Shown in pieces: positions 26,764 through 36,391 of a DNA stretch of 64,000 nucleotides. A program made the position numbers and the translations under genes. The stretch spans positions 62,001-126,000 of the forward strand of contig NZ_FWFT01000006.1 in assembly GCF_900172275.1 (NCBI RefSeq), read 5' to 3'. The stretch comes from Pseudooctadecabacter jejudonensis (lineage in GTDB: Bacteria > Pseudomonadota > Alphaproteobacteria > Rhodobacterales > Rhodobacteraceae). Each line of letters opens with the position of its first letter. The stretch's first letter is position 1. Below the pieces are notes generated by a model. It did not search any database and was not told the DNA's origin. It saw only the letters and a list, made by a program, of their open reading frames with translations.

Positions 26764-28074
26764 ATGGTTGCCCTTCCGCCCCTCGATATTCCCGAAGACG
26801 GCGCATTGGCCCGCAACATCACCCACTTTGCCCGCGCCCTGCGGCGGGCAGGGATCCCCATTGGTCCGGCGCGCACCGTGGATGCCATCGCAGCCGTGGC
26901 TGCGGCGGGCTTCACGAAACGTGAGGATTTTTTCCACACGTTGCAGGCCTGTTTCGTCAGCAAACCCGATCACCGCGCGGTCTTTGCGCAGACGTTCCGG
27001 CTCTATTGGCGCGATCCGCAGTACCTTGAACACATGATGTCTTTGCTGATCCCACAGGTGCAGGGGCTGCAAGACGACCGGCGCGCGGCCCCCGCGGAAA
27101 AACGCGCAGCACAGGCGCTTTTGGACCAGACCGATCCGATCACGCCAGAGACGGCAAAAGAGGACGCCGAGACGGAGATCGACATCGACGCGTCCCATAC
27201 AATGTCCACACAAGACGTGCTGCGCACGCTGGATTTTGAGCAGATGTCAGCGCCCGAGATGGCCGAGGCCCTGCGGCTTTTGTCCAAGCTGACCTTGCCT
27301 GTGACGCCCGTCCCCTCGCGGCGCACTGTGCGGGGTGTGGGCCCTTTGCCCGATTGGCGTGAAACACTGCGCCGGGCCAATCGGCAGGGCGGCGAGATCC
27401 GCGCCTTTGTCACCCGCCGAAAACGCATTCAGCCCCCCGATCTGGTGGTGCTGTGCGATATTTCGGGATCCATGTCCGCCTACAGCCGCGCGGTGCTGCA
27501 TTTCGCCCATACCTTGGCCAACAGCCGGACAGAACACTGGGGTCAGCTGCATGCCTTCACCTTTGGCACGACGCTGACGAACATCACCCGCCACCTGCGG
27601 ACCCGCGATGTGGATGCAGCACTGGCCGCGGCCGGTGCGCAGGCGCAGGATTGGGAAGGCGGCACGCGGATCGGGCATTGCGTCGACCGGTTCAACCGCG
27701 ATTGGGCGCGGCGCATTTTGGGGCAGGGCGCGGTTGTCGTGCTGATCACCGATGGTCTGGACCGTGACGCGGGCGACACCTTGGGGGCCGCGATGAGGCG
27801 GCTGTCGCTGACGGCACGGCAGGTCATCTGGCTGAACCCGCTGTTGCGCTGGGCGGATTTTGCCCCCAAAGCGCGCGGCATCCGCACCATGCTGCCCCAT
27901 GTGAATACGTTTCGCGCAGGCCACAACATCGCGTCGCTTGAAGGGCTGGCGGCGGCCCTGTCTGACCCCCGCGACACAGGCGACAAGACCCGCATGATGG
28001 CCCTGATCAAGGCGGATGATGCGGCCCCCAAAGACACCTTGGGCTGGCAATGGGACCAATCGGGGCCTAAGTAA
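26764..28074 (+). CDS. VWA-domain (CoxE-like) protein
   Basis: A 436-residue protein pairing with the MoxR ATPase. The C-terminal VWA domain has the metal site DISGSMS (Asp232, Ser234, Ser236), and TDGLDRDAGD supplies the later MIDAS aspartate. The N-terminal half (TVDAIAAVAAAGF, FFHTLQACFVSKPDH) is typical of CoxE. The start is unsure: ATG at 26764 follows the 24-bp repeat with no ribosome site, and a GTG at 26701 would add 21 repeat-encoded residues. Probably co-transcribed with MoxR. Confidence 0.85.
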   Translation: MVALPPLDIPEDGALARNITHFARALRRAGIPIGPARTVDAIAAVAAAGFTKREDFFHTLQACFVSKPDHRAVFAQTFRLYWRDPQYLEHMMSLLIPQVQGLQDDRRAAPAEKRAAQALLDQTDPITPETAKEDAETEIDIDASHTMSTQDVLRTLDFEQMSAPEMAEALRLLSKLTLPVTPVPSRRTVRGVGPLPDWRETLRRANRQGGEIRAFVTRRKRIQPPDLVVLCDISGSMSAYSRAVLHFAHTLANSRTEHWGQLHAFTFGTTLTNITRHLRTRDVDAALAAAGAQAQDWEGGTRIGHCVDRFNRDWARRILGQGAVVVLITDGLDRDAGDTLGAAMRRLSLTARQVIWLNPLLRWADFAPKARGIRTMLPHVNTFRAGHNIASLEGLAAALSDPRDTGDKTRMMALIKADDAAPKDTLGWQWDQSGPK

Positions 28075-28102
28075 CAGCAGCCGACGCCAAGAAAGAGCAC
28101 CG

Positions 28103-29917
28103 ATGCGCAGCCTCAGCCCGACCTCCGCCAACCTCAATGATCATCAAGTGCAGGGCTGGAAGGTCGTCAAAAAGGTGGCACCCTACCTGTGGCCGGACGA
28201 TCAGCCTTGGGTGAAACGCCGGGTCGTGGCGGCCCTGATCGTGCTGTTCATTGCGAAACTGATCGCGGTGGGTACTCCGATTTTTTACAAGAACGCGGTG
28301 GATGCGCTGGCCGGTGAAGGTTCGGGCTGGCTGGTCGCGGTGGGGGCTGTGGGTCTGACGGTTGCCTACGGGATGGCGCGTTTGCTGAATGTCGGATTTC
28401 AACAGCTGCGCGATGTGATCTTTGCCCGCGTGGGTCAGCGGGCACTGCGCGCGCTGGCGTTGGAAACCTTCACCCATATCCACCGGCTGTCCCTGCGCTA
28501 TCACATCACGCGCAAAACCGGCGGGCTGAGCCGGATCATCGAGAGGGGCGTCAAGGGCGTGGAATTCCTGCTGCGGTTCTTGCTGTTTTCCATCGGGCCG
28601 CTTGTGCTTGAATTGTTGATGATTTCGGTCGTTTTGTTTTTCTTGTTTGATGTCTGGTACTTGGCGGTCGTCGTGGGGACCATCGCGCTGTATATCTGGT
28701 TCACATTCACGGTCACCGAATGGCGCGTGAAGATCCGAAAGGAGATGAACGACCAAGACACAGACGCCAACCAAAAGGCCATCGACAGCCTGCTGAATTT
28801 CGAGACGGTGAAATATTTCGGGGCCGAAACCCGTGAGGCGGACCGTTATGACGTCGCGATGGCCGGTTATGAAAAGGCTGCCCTGAAAACATCCTATTCG
28901 CTGGCGTTTTTGAACTTCGGCCAATCGCTGTTGATCACCGGCGGGCTGGTCGCGGTCATGGTTATGGCCGCAATCGGCGTGCAGAATGGCGCGCTGACCG
29001 TGGGTGATTTTGTCATGGTGAACGCCTACATGATCCAGATCACCATGCCGCTGAATTTCCTTGGCACCGTGTATCGCGAAATCCGTCAGGCGCTGGTTGA
29101 TATGGGGGAGATGTTTACCCTGCTGGAACAACCTGCCGAGGTCAAAGACCGTGAGGGCGCGGCCCCTTTGAACGTCACTGGTGGGGAGGTTCGGTTCGAC
29201 GATGTGGTCTTTGGCTACGACGCGGAACGCCCGATCCTGAAGGGCGTCAGCTTGGCCGTGCCTGCGGGGCAGACGGTGGCGATTGTGGGATCATCGGGGT
29301 CGGGGAAATCGACCTTGGGGCGGTTGTTGTTCCGGTTTTATGACGTGGGCGCGGGGGCGATCACCATCGATGGCCAAGACATTCGCGATGTGACCCAAGA
29401 CAGCCTGCATGACCGTATCGGCGTGGTGCCGCAGGACACCGTGCTGTTCAACGACACCATCCGGTATAACATCGCCTATGGCCGGGATGGGGCCCGTTTT
29501 GAGGACATCGTTGCCGCCGCGAAGGCCGCGAAAATCCACGACTTTATAGAAAGCCTGCCTGAGGGATATGAGACCGCTGTGGGCGAGCGTGGCCTGAAAC
29601 TGTCAGGCGGCGAAAAGCAGCGGGTGGGCATTGCGCGCACGTTGCTGAAGAACCCGCCGATCCTGATTTTGGACGAGGCGACAAGCGCGCTGGATACGGA
29701 CACTGAGCTGGAAATTCAAAACGAACTCAAGGCGATGGGGCAGGGCCGGACGGTGCTGACCATTGCCCACCGGCTGTCGACGATTGCCGATGCGGACCGG
29801 ATCGTTGTGTTGGAAAACGGTGTGATCGTGGAAGAGGGCAGCCATGATGCGCTGCTTGAGGCCGAAGGGCGCTATGCGCAGTTGTGGAACCGCCAGCAGC
29901 AAGATGAGGCGGCTTAA
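28103..29917 (+). CDS. ATM1-type ABC exporter
   Basis: A 604-residue half-transporter: six membrane helices in residues 30-330, then an ATPase with Walker A GSSGSGKST at about 397-405, signature LSGGEKQRVGIARTLLKNP near 500 and Walker B ILILDEATSALD near 522. The ISIERGVKG-like SRIIERGVKGVEFLLRF and DSLLNFETVKYFGAE segments identify the ATM1/HMT subfamily, which exports glutathione-linked sulfur species or metal complexes and supports Fe-S or metal homeostasis. AGAAAGAG precedes the ATG. Its stop overlaps the convergent calcium-binding gene by 4 bp. Confidence 0.92.
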   Translation: MRSLSPTSANLNDHQVQGWKVVKKVAPYLWPDDQPWVKRRVVAALIVLFIAKLIAVGTPIFYKNAVDALAGEGSGWLVAVGAVGLTVAYGMARLLNVGFQQLRDVIFARVGQRALRALALETFTHIHRLSLRYHITRKTGGLSRIIERGVKGVEFLLRFLLFSIGPLVLELLMISVVLFFLFDVWYLAVVVGTIALYIWFTFTVTEWRVKIRKEMNDQDTDANQKAIDSLLNFETVKYFGAETREADRYDVAMAGYEKAALKTSYSLAFLNFGQSLLITGGLVAVMVMAAIGVQNGALTVGDFVMVNAYMIQITMPLNFLGTVYREIRQALVDMGEMFTLLEQPAEVKDREGAAPLNVTGGEVRFDDVVFGYDAERPILKGVSLAVPAGQTVAIVGSSGSGKSTLGRLLFRFYDVGAGAITIDGQDIRDVTQDSLHDRIGVVPQDTVLFNDTIRYNIAYGRDGARFEDIVAAAKAAKIHDFIESLPEGYETAVGERGLKLSGGEKQRVGIARTLLKNPPILILDEATSALDTDTELEIQNELKAMGQGRTVLTIAHRLSTIADADRIVVLENGVIVEEGSHDALLEAEGRYAQLWNRQQQDEAA

Positions 29918-30894
29918 CCCCCGTTTGGCCTTGCCTCGATCGAAAGGTTCGCGGCATTCAAATCGGACGACTGGGTGTTGAGGATCAGCGCATAGTCATT
30001 GCCGTCAATCGACACCATCACCGACCCGTCGTCGCGGTCTTCGTATGTGATGTCCCCAAACGTAGGGTTGCCCAACCCATAGGCCGTCAATTCGATCATG
30101 TCTTCGTCCGGGTTGAAGTCAGCGATGACCACAGGCTCGAACACGTCCACGGTACTCGCTCTGGTGATTGTGGCTAGTGTGTCTTCGCCTTCGCCCCCAA
30201 AAAGGGTCGATCCGTTGACGGCAAATACGCGGTCGTTGCCTTCGCCGCCATACAAGGTATCGGGGGCGGCAAGGTCATTATACCTGATTTCCGTTTCCAA
30301 AGACGGCGCTGACATAATCTGATCGTCGCCCGTGCCGCCATAAACGATGTCGGCCCCCACGCGGGTCGAGATATTATCGTTCCCGGATCCACCATAAATG
30401 GTGTCATCATCCGTGATCCCGCCGAAAACTTCGGTGCCGAAGATGGTAGCGTCTCCGATCAGATCATTGCCGCTGCCGCCATGCACTTCGTCATCGCCAA
30501 AACGAGTTGCAATCCAGTCGTTTCCCGCGCCGCCGTAGGCTGTGGCTTCGTCTTCCCCGTCGCGAAGGCTAGAATTATATATAACGATCGTGTCCGCATC
30601 GTTGCCACCAAATATGATGTCTTGTCCGCCCTCGCTCCTTAGATAGTCGCTGCCTTCGCCGCCAAAGAGCGTGGAGTTTCCATAGCCTTCAAGGATGTCA
30701 TCGTCACCATCCAACCCATAGACCAGGAGGTCATCGTTGGTTTTGTCTTCCAGAAAGTCATTTTGGTCTGTCAATTCGGTGGGAGGCGGAGTGTCGTCGA
30801 TGGGCGCATCCTCGGTGGTATTGTCGGTGCTGTCGAAAACATCCAACACCAAGCCAACGCCAAAAGCCGCGCCAAGTAATAAAATCAATTCCAT
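29914..30894 (-). CDS. RTX-like calcium-binding repeat protein with N-terminal anchor
   Basis: A 326-residue acidic protein. A hydrophobic N-terminus (MELILLLGAAFGVGLVLDVF) precedes an Asp/Thr/Pro linker and then hemolysin-type nonapeptide motifs GGxGxDx (GGEGSDYL, GGAGNDWI, GGSGNDLI, GGSGNDNI, GGTGDDQI, GGEGNDRV, GGEGEDTL) from about residue 75 to 245. Each motif pair binds calcium. The tail (about 250-326) is a beta-rich domain common in such proteins of this group. Typical type I substrates lack an N-terminal membrane segment, so this one may stay surface-bound. Codons such as ATA and TTA are commoner than in neighbours, hinting at transfer. GGAG is seven bases before the ATG. Confidence 0.85.
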   Translation of the reverse strand: MELILLLGAAFGVGLVLDVFDSTDNTTEDAPIDDTPPPTELTDQNDFLEDKTNDDLLVYGLDGDDDILEGYGNSTLFGGEGSDYLRSEGGQDIIFGGNDADTIVIYNSSLRDGEDEATAYGGAGNDWIATRFGDDEVHGGSGNDLIGDATIFGTEVFGGITDDDTIYGGSGNDNISTRVGADIVYGGTGDDQIMSAPSLETEIRYNDLAAPDTLYGGEGNDRVFAVNGSTLFGGEGEDTLATITRASTVDVFEPVVIADFNPDEDMIELTAYGLGNPTFGDITYEDRDDGSVMVSIDGNDYALILNTQSSDLNAANLSIEARPNGG

Positions 30895-31084
30895 CGTCAC
30901 ACTCCATTACCTTTACGCAATATGGTGTACGACTGGGCTGGAAAAATCAAATAAATTAGGCAGTTCCGGCAGAGCAGCGTAGAAGTCGCGACGCGCCTGA
31001 CGGTACAGACCGCGGCCTGTCGCAACATCGCAAGGCTTGAGTGGTGGGAAGGACGCGCGGCAAAGGGGTGTGCAGGTCTGGCAA

Positions 31085-31112
31085 AAAGGGCGGCCCATTG
31101 GAACCGCCCTTT
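31085..31112 (-). terminator. Intrinsic terminator of the RND operon
   Basis: AAAGGGCGG and CCGCCCTTT pair around a ten-base loop; on the minus strand the stem is followed by TTTTT. It lies immediately after the RND permease stop codon. Confidence 0.8.
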
Positions 31113-31114
31113 CT

Positions 31115-34100
31115 TTACTCGGCCGCCTGAAGGGGCGGGTGGGGTCTGTCCGGGGTATTGTCCCCGTCGTCAGATGCCTCCGGTTCGACATTGGCGTCCA
31201 GCTCCGTCACGTCATGGGGGGCGTCGGGGTCGCCCCAGATGATCTCGGGCGCTTTGACGCGTTTGGCGTCGCGGGCCAGTGCCCAGTCACGGGCGGCACG
31301 GCTGGACCGGCCCATGGACAGTTTTGCCAGCAGTTGGCCCAACCACCGCGCATAGGTCGTGACCCAGACACGCAGCGCCAACATCGAAGGCGTGAAGATC
31401 AACGTCAGCACCGTCGCGATGCCAAGGCCAAAGACCACCGCCGTGGCCAGCTGTTTCCACCAGAGCGATGTAGGGCTGTCGACGCTGTAGCCACCGCCAA
31501 TAAAGTCGAGCGAGAGGCCGAACATCATCGGTGCCAGACCGGCCATGGTGGTGATTGTGGTCAATAGAACAGGGCGGATGCGGTCCTCTGCCGTGCGGGT
31601 GATGGCCTCCGTCCGCGGCATGTAGCGTTCATATTCCTGATAGGTGTCGATCAGAACGATGTTGTTGTTCACCACGATGCCCGCAAGCGCCACGATGCCC
31701 GTGCCTGTCATGATGATCGAGAACGCCTGATCCATGACCAACATGCCGATCAGAACACCGGTGGTGGACAGCACCACCGCCAGCAGCACCAGAACGGAGT
31801 TGTAGATGGAGTTGAACTGCGCCAGCAGGATGATGAACATCAACGCCAGTGCGCCCATGAAGGCGGTCGCGAGGAAGGCCCCGGATTCCGCCTGATCCGC
31901 CTGATCGCCGGTCCATTGATAGTTGACGGAGGCGGGCAGGGGCAGGGTGTCCAGCCATGCGGTCAACACCTCAATCCGTTCATTGCCGTTGATCACAACC
32001 GGTGTGGCGTCGCCGTCGCTGATCGCCTGCTGCACCGCATCGACGGAGGCGGCGTCGATCAACGTCACCAGTTCCAACACGTCGCCGCCTGTGGTTTCCA
32101 CGGTTGCGCTGCCATCTGCGGCGACCTCACCCTCAGCCAGGCTGCGGAAGATGCCCAAGGTGGACACATCGTCGCCTTCGCCGGTAGTGAATTTCGTCAG
32201 GCCCGGCAGAACGTCCGCTTTGACGTCGAAATAGCGCGCCTGATCAATGCGGTTGATTTCGGCCAGTTTGGGGACCGGCGTGCGGGTGATGAAGTTTGAC
32301 AGGGGCACAAGGCCGCCGTTGGTGCGCACGCGCAGGCTGTCGAGGGTGGACAGCACCCGGTCTGCCTCAGGCAGGCGCACGCGGATCTCGATCTCTTCAT
32401 CCGATGTGTCGACGCGCATGGTGTCGAGCAGAATGCCGCGTGTGACCAGCTGCACCATGCCGCCAACGGTCGCCACGTCCGCGCCAAAACGGCCCGCCTT
32501 TTCCACGTCGACGTCAATTTGCCAGTCGATGCCGGGCAGGGGGCGGCTGTCTTCGATCAGGGTTAGACCGGTGGTCTGTTCGAACTGGGCGCGGGCGATG
32601 GCGGTGCCCTCGATCAGTTCGGGCCAGTTTTCGCCGGACAGGCGCAGGTGGACGGGCTTGGCCGCCGCAGGCCCACGAGAGAGGTTGAGGATTTCCGTGC
32701 GGATGCCTGGCAAGGTCTCAAGCTCAGCCGTGAGGCGTTCGAGGACGAGATCGCCGTCCAGCGTTGCCAGATCGATGTCATTGGCACGGGCAAAGGCGGG
32801 GCGGTCATCCCACGGCACCAGTTCCAGCTGCAGCTGGCCGATGGTGTCGCGCGGGCCTTCGCCGCCGCCGGTGTTCTGGTTCAGACCACCCGCACCGGCA
32901 AAGGCAAAGACGGACTGGATGCCGGGTTCGGCGAGGGCAATCGCCTCGGCCTGGGCGACGATGTCGTCTTTTTCATCGATGCTGAGGTTGCCGCGGGCCT
33001 GTACATAGACAATCGCCTGTTCCGGTTCGGATTCCACGAAGAATTCGACGCCGTTGTTGTTCTGGCCAAAGTACGTGAACACAAACATGACCGAGCCCAC
33101 GACCGCCCCGATGGCCACGATCGGCATGATCGGGTTGCCGGAGATGAAGTGGATCAGGTGGCCAAAGATCGAACGGCGGTAGCCTGCGCGGATGCGGCGC
33201 TGCTGACGTTCGATACGGGCGGCCCCCACCGTGATGGACACGGCAATTGCGCCCGCAAGAAACAGGATCATACCGGGCAGGGCGGCGAAAAAGCCGCCTT
33301 GCACCTGTTCGCCGGTGAAATAGCCCGGGTTCAACGTGAGCATCGCGCCGGTGAAGACCAACATGATCGCAGGCGCAATCAGGAGGGCGCGGATGATCCA
33401 AGGCAGACGCGCCTTGAGAACATTTGACGCCCCCGCAAAGGCGTTGGACAACCGCCCCGTCACACCGCCCATAACGGGCAGATAGATCAGCGCCACGACA
33501 AGGGACGCCGACAGCACGAAGATGATCGTGACCGGCAACATGCCCATGAATTGGCCAGGCACACCGGGCCAGAACAGCATCGGCAGGAAGGCGCACAGCG
33601 TTGTGGCGGTGGAGCTGACGATGGGCCAGAACATGCGTTTGGCGGCGTCTGTGTAGGCCTCCATCGGGCCTGCCCCTTCGGACATGCGTTTGTCGGCGTA
33701 TTCGACCACCACAATGGCCCCGTCGACAAGCATACCCACAGCCAGAATGAGGCCGAACATCACGATGTTCGAAATTGTCACACCCATGACTGCAAGGAAG
33801 GCAAAACACAGCAGGAACGACGTCGGGATCGCAAAACCCACCAAGAGCGCAGGCCGCGTGCCAAGGGCGGCCAGCACCACGATCATCACCAGCGCGATGG
33901 CCGTCAGAACGGATCCTTCAAGCTGGCGCACCATGCTGTCCACGTTGCGGGACTGGTCATTGCTGACGCCCACTTGCACGGCATCACGCAGGTCTTGCGG
34001 CCAGGTGGCAACTTCGGCGTCGACGACCTCTTTCACCTCGGCGGCGGTGTCGATCAGGTTGAAGCCGCGACGTTTGACCACCTGCAGGGCCACGGTGGTT

Positions 34101-34927
34101 GTGCCGTTGAACCGCGCGGTGCTGGTGCGGTCTTCGAATGTCAGGCGGATTTCGGCCAGATCGCCAAGGGTGATCACGCGGTCGCCATTTGTCTTGACGG
34201 GCAGGCTGTAGATGTCGCGGGGTTCATCAAAGCTGGAGGGGATCTTGACCGCGAACGACCCTTGATCCGTCTCAACCTCACCCGCCGCGATCAGCAGGTT
34301 GTTTTGGGTGACGACGTTTATCAACTCACCGGCGGTGACGTTGTAGGCCTCAAGTTTCAGGGGGTCGATGATGACTTCGATCATCTCATCGCGCTGACCT
34401 GTGAGGGAGGCCTCAAGCACGCCGTCAATGCCCTCGACCGCCTCTTGCAGGTCTTCAGCCACGCGGATCAACGTGCGTTCGGGCACGTTGCCGGTCAGGT
34501 TGACGATGACGATGGGAAATTCGGAGAAGTTGATTTCGTTGATGGAATAATTGTCCGCGCCTGCAGGAAACTGGCCTTCGGCGGCGTTCATGGCGTCACG
34601 GATGTCGGCCATGGTGTCGGTCTTGTTCCAGCCGAAATCGAATTCCAGCGCCACACCGGCATAGCCTTCGGAGGCGGTGGCGGTCATCTCAAGCAGGCCG
34701 TCGATATCCTGAAGCTGTGCCTCCATTGGTTTGACCAGCAACGTCTCGGAATCCTCGGCCGAGATGCCGGGGAAGGGGACAGAGACGAAGATCACGGGGA
34801 TCTCAATATCCGGCTCACCCTCTTTGGGCAGACCCACATAGGCGTAGGCCCCCGCAAGCAGGGACAGCACGATAAACGCAATCACCATCCGCGCGCGGGC
34901 GGCGGCGGTATCGACGAGTCTGATCAT
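31115..34927 (-). CDS. RND efflux permease, enlarged
   Basis: A 1270-residue resistance-nodulation-division pump of the AcrB/MdtB class, a proton-driven inner-membrane exporter. It starts with the usual helix (ARMVIAFIVLSLLAGAYAYVGLP), and GMLVDGAIVVVEYADKRM near residue 400 holds the proton-relay Asp pattern of TM4; the C-half has GIVVNNNIVLIDTYQEY. It is about 230 residues longer than AcrB. The excess comprises two additional hydrophobic stretches between TM6 and TM7 (about residues 505-575) and an acidic cytoplasmic tail of about 75 residues. Its start overlaps the adaptor gene stop (ATGA). No outer-membrane channel gene adjoins. Confidence 0.93.
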   Translation of the reverse strand: MIRLVDTAAARARMVIAFIVLSLLAGAYAYVGLPKEGEPDIEIPVIFVSVPFPGISAEDSETLLVKPMEAQLQDIDGLLEMTATASEGYAGVALEFDFGWNKTDTMADIRDAMNAAEGQFPAGADNYSINEINFSEFPIVIVNLTGNVPERTLIRVAEDLQEAVEGIDGVLEASLTGQRDEMIEVIIDPLKLEAYNVTAGELINVVTQNNLLIAAGEVETDQGSFAVKIPSSFDEPRDIYSLPVKTNGDRVITLGDLAEIRLTFEDRTSTARFNGTTTVALQVVKRRGFNLIDTAAEVKEVVDAEVATWPQDLRDAVQVGVSNDQSRNVDSMVRQLEGSVLTAIALVMIVVLAALGTRPALLVGFAIPTSFLLCFAFLAVMGVTISNIVMFGLILAVGMLVDGAIVVVEYADKRMSEGAGPMEAYTDAAKRMFWPIVSSTATTLCAFLPMLFWPGVPGQFMGMLPVTIIFVLSASLVVALIYLPVMGGVTGRLSNAFAGASNVLKARLPWIIRALLIAPAIMLVFTGAMLTLNPGYFTGEQVQGGFFAALPGMILFLAGAIAVSITVGAARIERQQRRIRAGYRRSIFGHLIHFISGNPIMPIVAIGAVVGSVMFVFTYFGQNNNGVEFFVESEPEQAIVYVQARGNLSIDEKDDIVAQAEAIALAEPGIQSVFAFAGAGGLNQNTGGGEGPRDTIGQLQLELVPWDDRPAFARANDIDLATLDGDLVLERLTAELETLPGIRTEILNLSRGPAAAKPVHLRLSGENWPELIEGTAIARAQFEQTTGLTLIEDSRPLPGIDWQIDVDVEKAGRFGADVATVGGMVQLVTRGILLDTMRVDTSDEEIEIRVRLPEADRVLSTLDSLRVRTNGGLVPLSNFITRTPVPKLAEINRIDQARYFDVKADVLPGLTKFTTGEGDDVSTLGIFRSLAEGEVAADGSATVETTGGDVLELVTLIDAASVDAVQQAISDGDATPVVINGNERIEVLTAWLDTLPLPASVNYQWTGDQADQAESGAFLATAFMGALALMFIILLAQFNSIYNSVLVLLAVVLSTTGVLIGMLVMDQAFSIIMTGTGIVALAGIVVNNNIVLIDTYQEYERYMPRTEAITRTAEDRIRPVLLTTITTMAGLAPMMFGLSLDFIGGGYSVDSPTSLWWKQLATAVVFGLGIATVLTLIFTPSMLALRVWVTTYARWLGQLLAKLSMGRSSRAARDWALARDAKRVKAPEIIWGDPDAPHDVTELDANVEPEASDDGDNTPDRPHPPLQAAE

Positions 34928-36135
34928 CCTTCTGCCTCCTCATAGGTCGGGATTACGGGCACGCCGTCGGTGACGTATTCCTGACCGACCACAATCACAT
35001 CCACGGTTTCGGGCAGGCCCGTGACCCAGATGCCATCAATGGTGTCGCGCAACACGCCTACGGGCATGAACCGTGCCACATCGCCTTCGTCCACAACGCG
35101 GATGCCGATGTTGCCATCGTTGTCCAATGTCATGGCGGAGGCGGGCAGCAGATGTGCCTTGCGCCCGTCGGAGGCCACAAGAATTTCCGCCGTCTGCCCA
35201 TCGCCGATGGCCAGATCGTCATTGGGCACCGCGATTTCCACGCGGAAGGTGCGGGTTTCATCATCGGCGGAGCGGGACAGGAACGTCACCTCGCCCACGA
35301 CCTCTTGCCCGGATGTCAGGCGGGCCCCTGCGCGGGCACCCACGGTCACTTGGGACACGCTGTCTTCAGGCACAAAGCCCACCAGTTTGATGGGGTTGAG
35401 TTGAATGATCGTCGCGCAGGGCGCGCCGGGCTGCATCAGTGAGCCGAGTTCGGCGGTGTCGGATTCCAGAAGGCCTGCGAAGGGTGCCGTGATGTTGAGA
35501 CGTTCCATTTCACGCTCAGCTGCGGCCACGGCGGCTTGGGCGGATTCGATACCGGCCTGCGCGGAGGTCACCTGAGAGGTCGCGCGCTGCACGCCTGCGT
35601 TGGCGGCTTCAAGGGCGGCCTCGGCGCTTACAAGGCGGGTTTCGGAGGCGAACCCATCCTGGCTGAGGGTGCGGGCCGCGTTGACGTTGATCTCAGCCTC
35701 GCGGACGCGGGCCTGCGCCTCGGCCACGGCGGCCTGGGCCTCTGGCACGCGGCCTTGCGCCTCCGTCAGGCGGGCGCGGGCCTCGGCCAGGGATGATGCC
35801 CGCGTGCCGGGGTCCAGCTGACACATCAGCTGGCCTTCTTCGATCGTGGCACCTTTGCGGATCGGCTCAGAGATCACCTGACCCGATGTTTCAGACGCAA
35901 CCGTCACCTGACGCGCGGCTTCGGTGCGGCCGCGCAGGATCACGGCGCTGTCCACGGTTTCGGCCACAGAGGTGCGGGCCACGACGCTGACGGGGTCGAT
36001 TGTGTCCACCTGAGGCGGGGTGTCATCGGTGTCGGGGGCGACCTGCGCGAATGCCAAAAGCTGTTCACGTTCAAAAACGAGAGCATAGAGCGTCAGCGAC
36101 ACGATGATCGCAGTGAAGAGGGGCATGATACGCAT
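34924..36135 (-). CDS. RND periplasmic adaptor (MFP) protein
   Basis: A 403-residue membrane-fusion protein. One N-terminal hydrophobic helix (MRIMPLFTAIIVSLTLYALVF) is followed by a barrel-sandwich half-motif (QVTVASETSGQVI), a long heptad coiled coil (about 115-195: EARARLTEAQGRVPEAQAAV and so on), the second half (MERLNITAPFAGLLESD) and a beta-barrel domain. It links the pump to an outer-membrane channel. I take ATG at 36135; an upstream TTG extension is unlikely. First gene of the operon, with an operator-like palindrome 68 nt upstream. Confidence 0.92.
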   Translation of the reverse strand: MRIMPLFTAIIVSLTLYALVFEREQLLAFAQVAPDTDDTPPQVDTIDPVSVVARTSVAETVDSAVILRGRTEAARQVTVASETSGQVISEPIRKGATIEEGQLMCQLDPGTRASSLAEARARLTEAQGRVPEAQAAVAEAQARVREAEINVNAARTLSQDGFASETRLVSAEAALEAANAGVQRATSQVTSAQAGIESAQAAVAAAEREMERLNITAPFAGLLESDTAELGSLMQPGAPCATIIQLNPIKLVGFVPEDSVSQVTVGARAGARLTSGQEVVGEVTFLSRSADDETRTFRVEIAVPNDDLAIGDGQTAEILVASDGRKAHLLPASAMTLDNDGNIGIRVVDEGDVARFMPVGVLRDTIDGIWVTGLPETVDVIVVGQEYVTDGVPVIPTYEEAEG

Positions 36136-36202
36136 GTAGCAACTTTCGAAATAGATGTCGTCGACCGGCAAGTATGTTCTGTGACGTACAAAATCTACGC
36201 TA

Positions 36203-36214
36203 AACTGACCAGTT
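36203..36214. promoter_or_regulatory. Small palindrome upstream of the RND operon
   Basis: AACTGACCAGTT, five-base arms AACTG and CAGTT around AC, lies in the 256-nt divergent gap between the adaptor gene and the yfgM-like gene. TetR-type repressors of RND operons bind sites of this sort, but no such regulator gene is near. The rest of the gap is AT-rich with a second weak pair GTAAA/TTTAC near 36255-36270. Confidence 0.4.
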
Positions 36215-36391
36215 CAGATTAAAGAATTATTGCCGCAGGTGCAACATGAAGATGTAAAACGTATTTACATGTGCAAATTGGTGAATTTTTGATCGGTTTC
36301 AATGCCGGTCTGGAGGCAGAGCACCCGTGAGCCCCTTGCCCAGCTTTGGCTGTTCAAGATAAGAGGGTCCAACACGCAAGGTGAGGACCAG

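Noticed and set aside
30913-31191. Possible 92-residue protein upstream of the RTX-like gene
   Set aside because: Overlaps the RND terminator and the end of the RND permease; no ribosome site. The remaining 30901-31084 gap looks non-coding.
33551-34945. A 464-codon frame antisense to the RND permease
   Set aside because: His/Asp/Gly-rich composition typical of an antisense shadow; contradicts the conserved RND protein.
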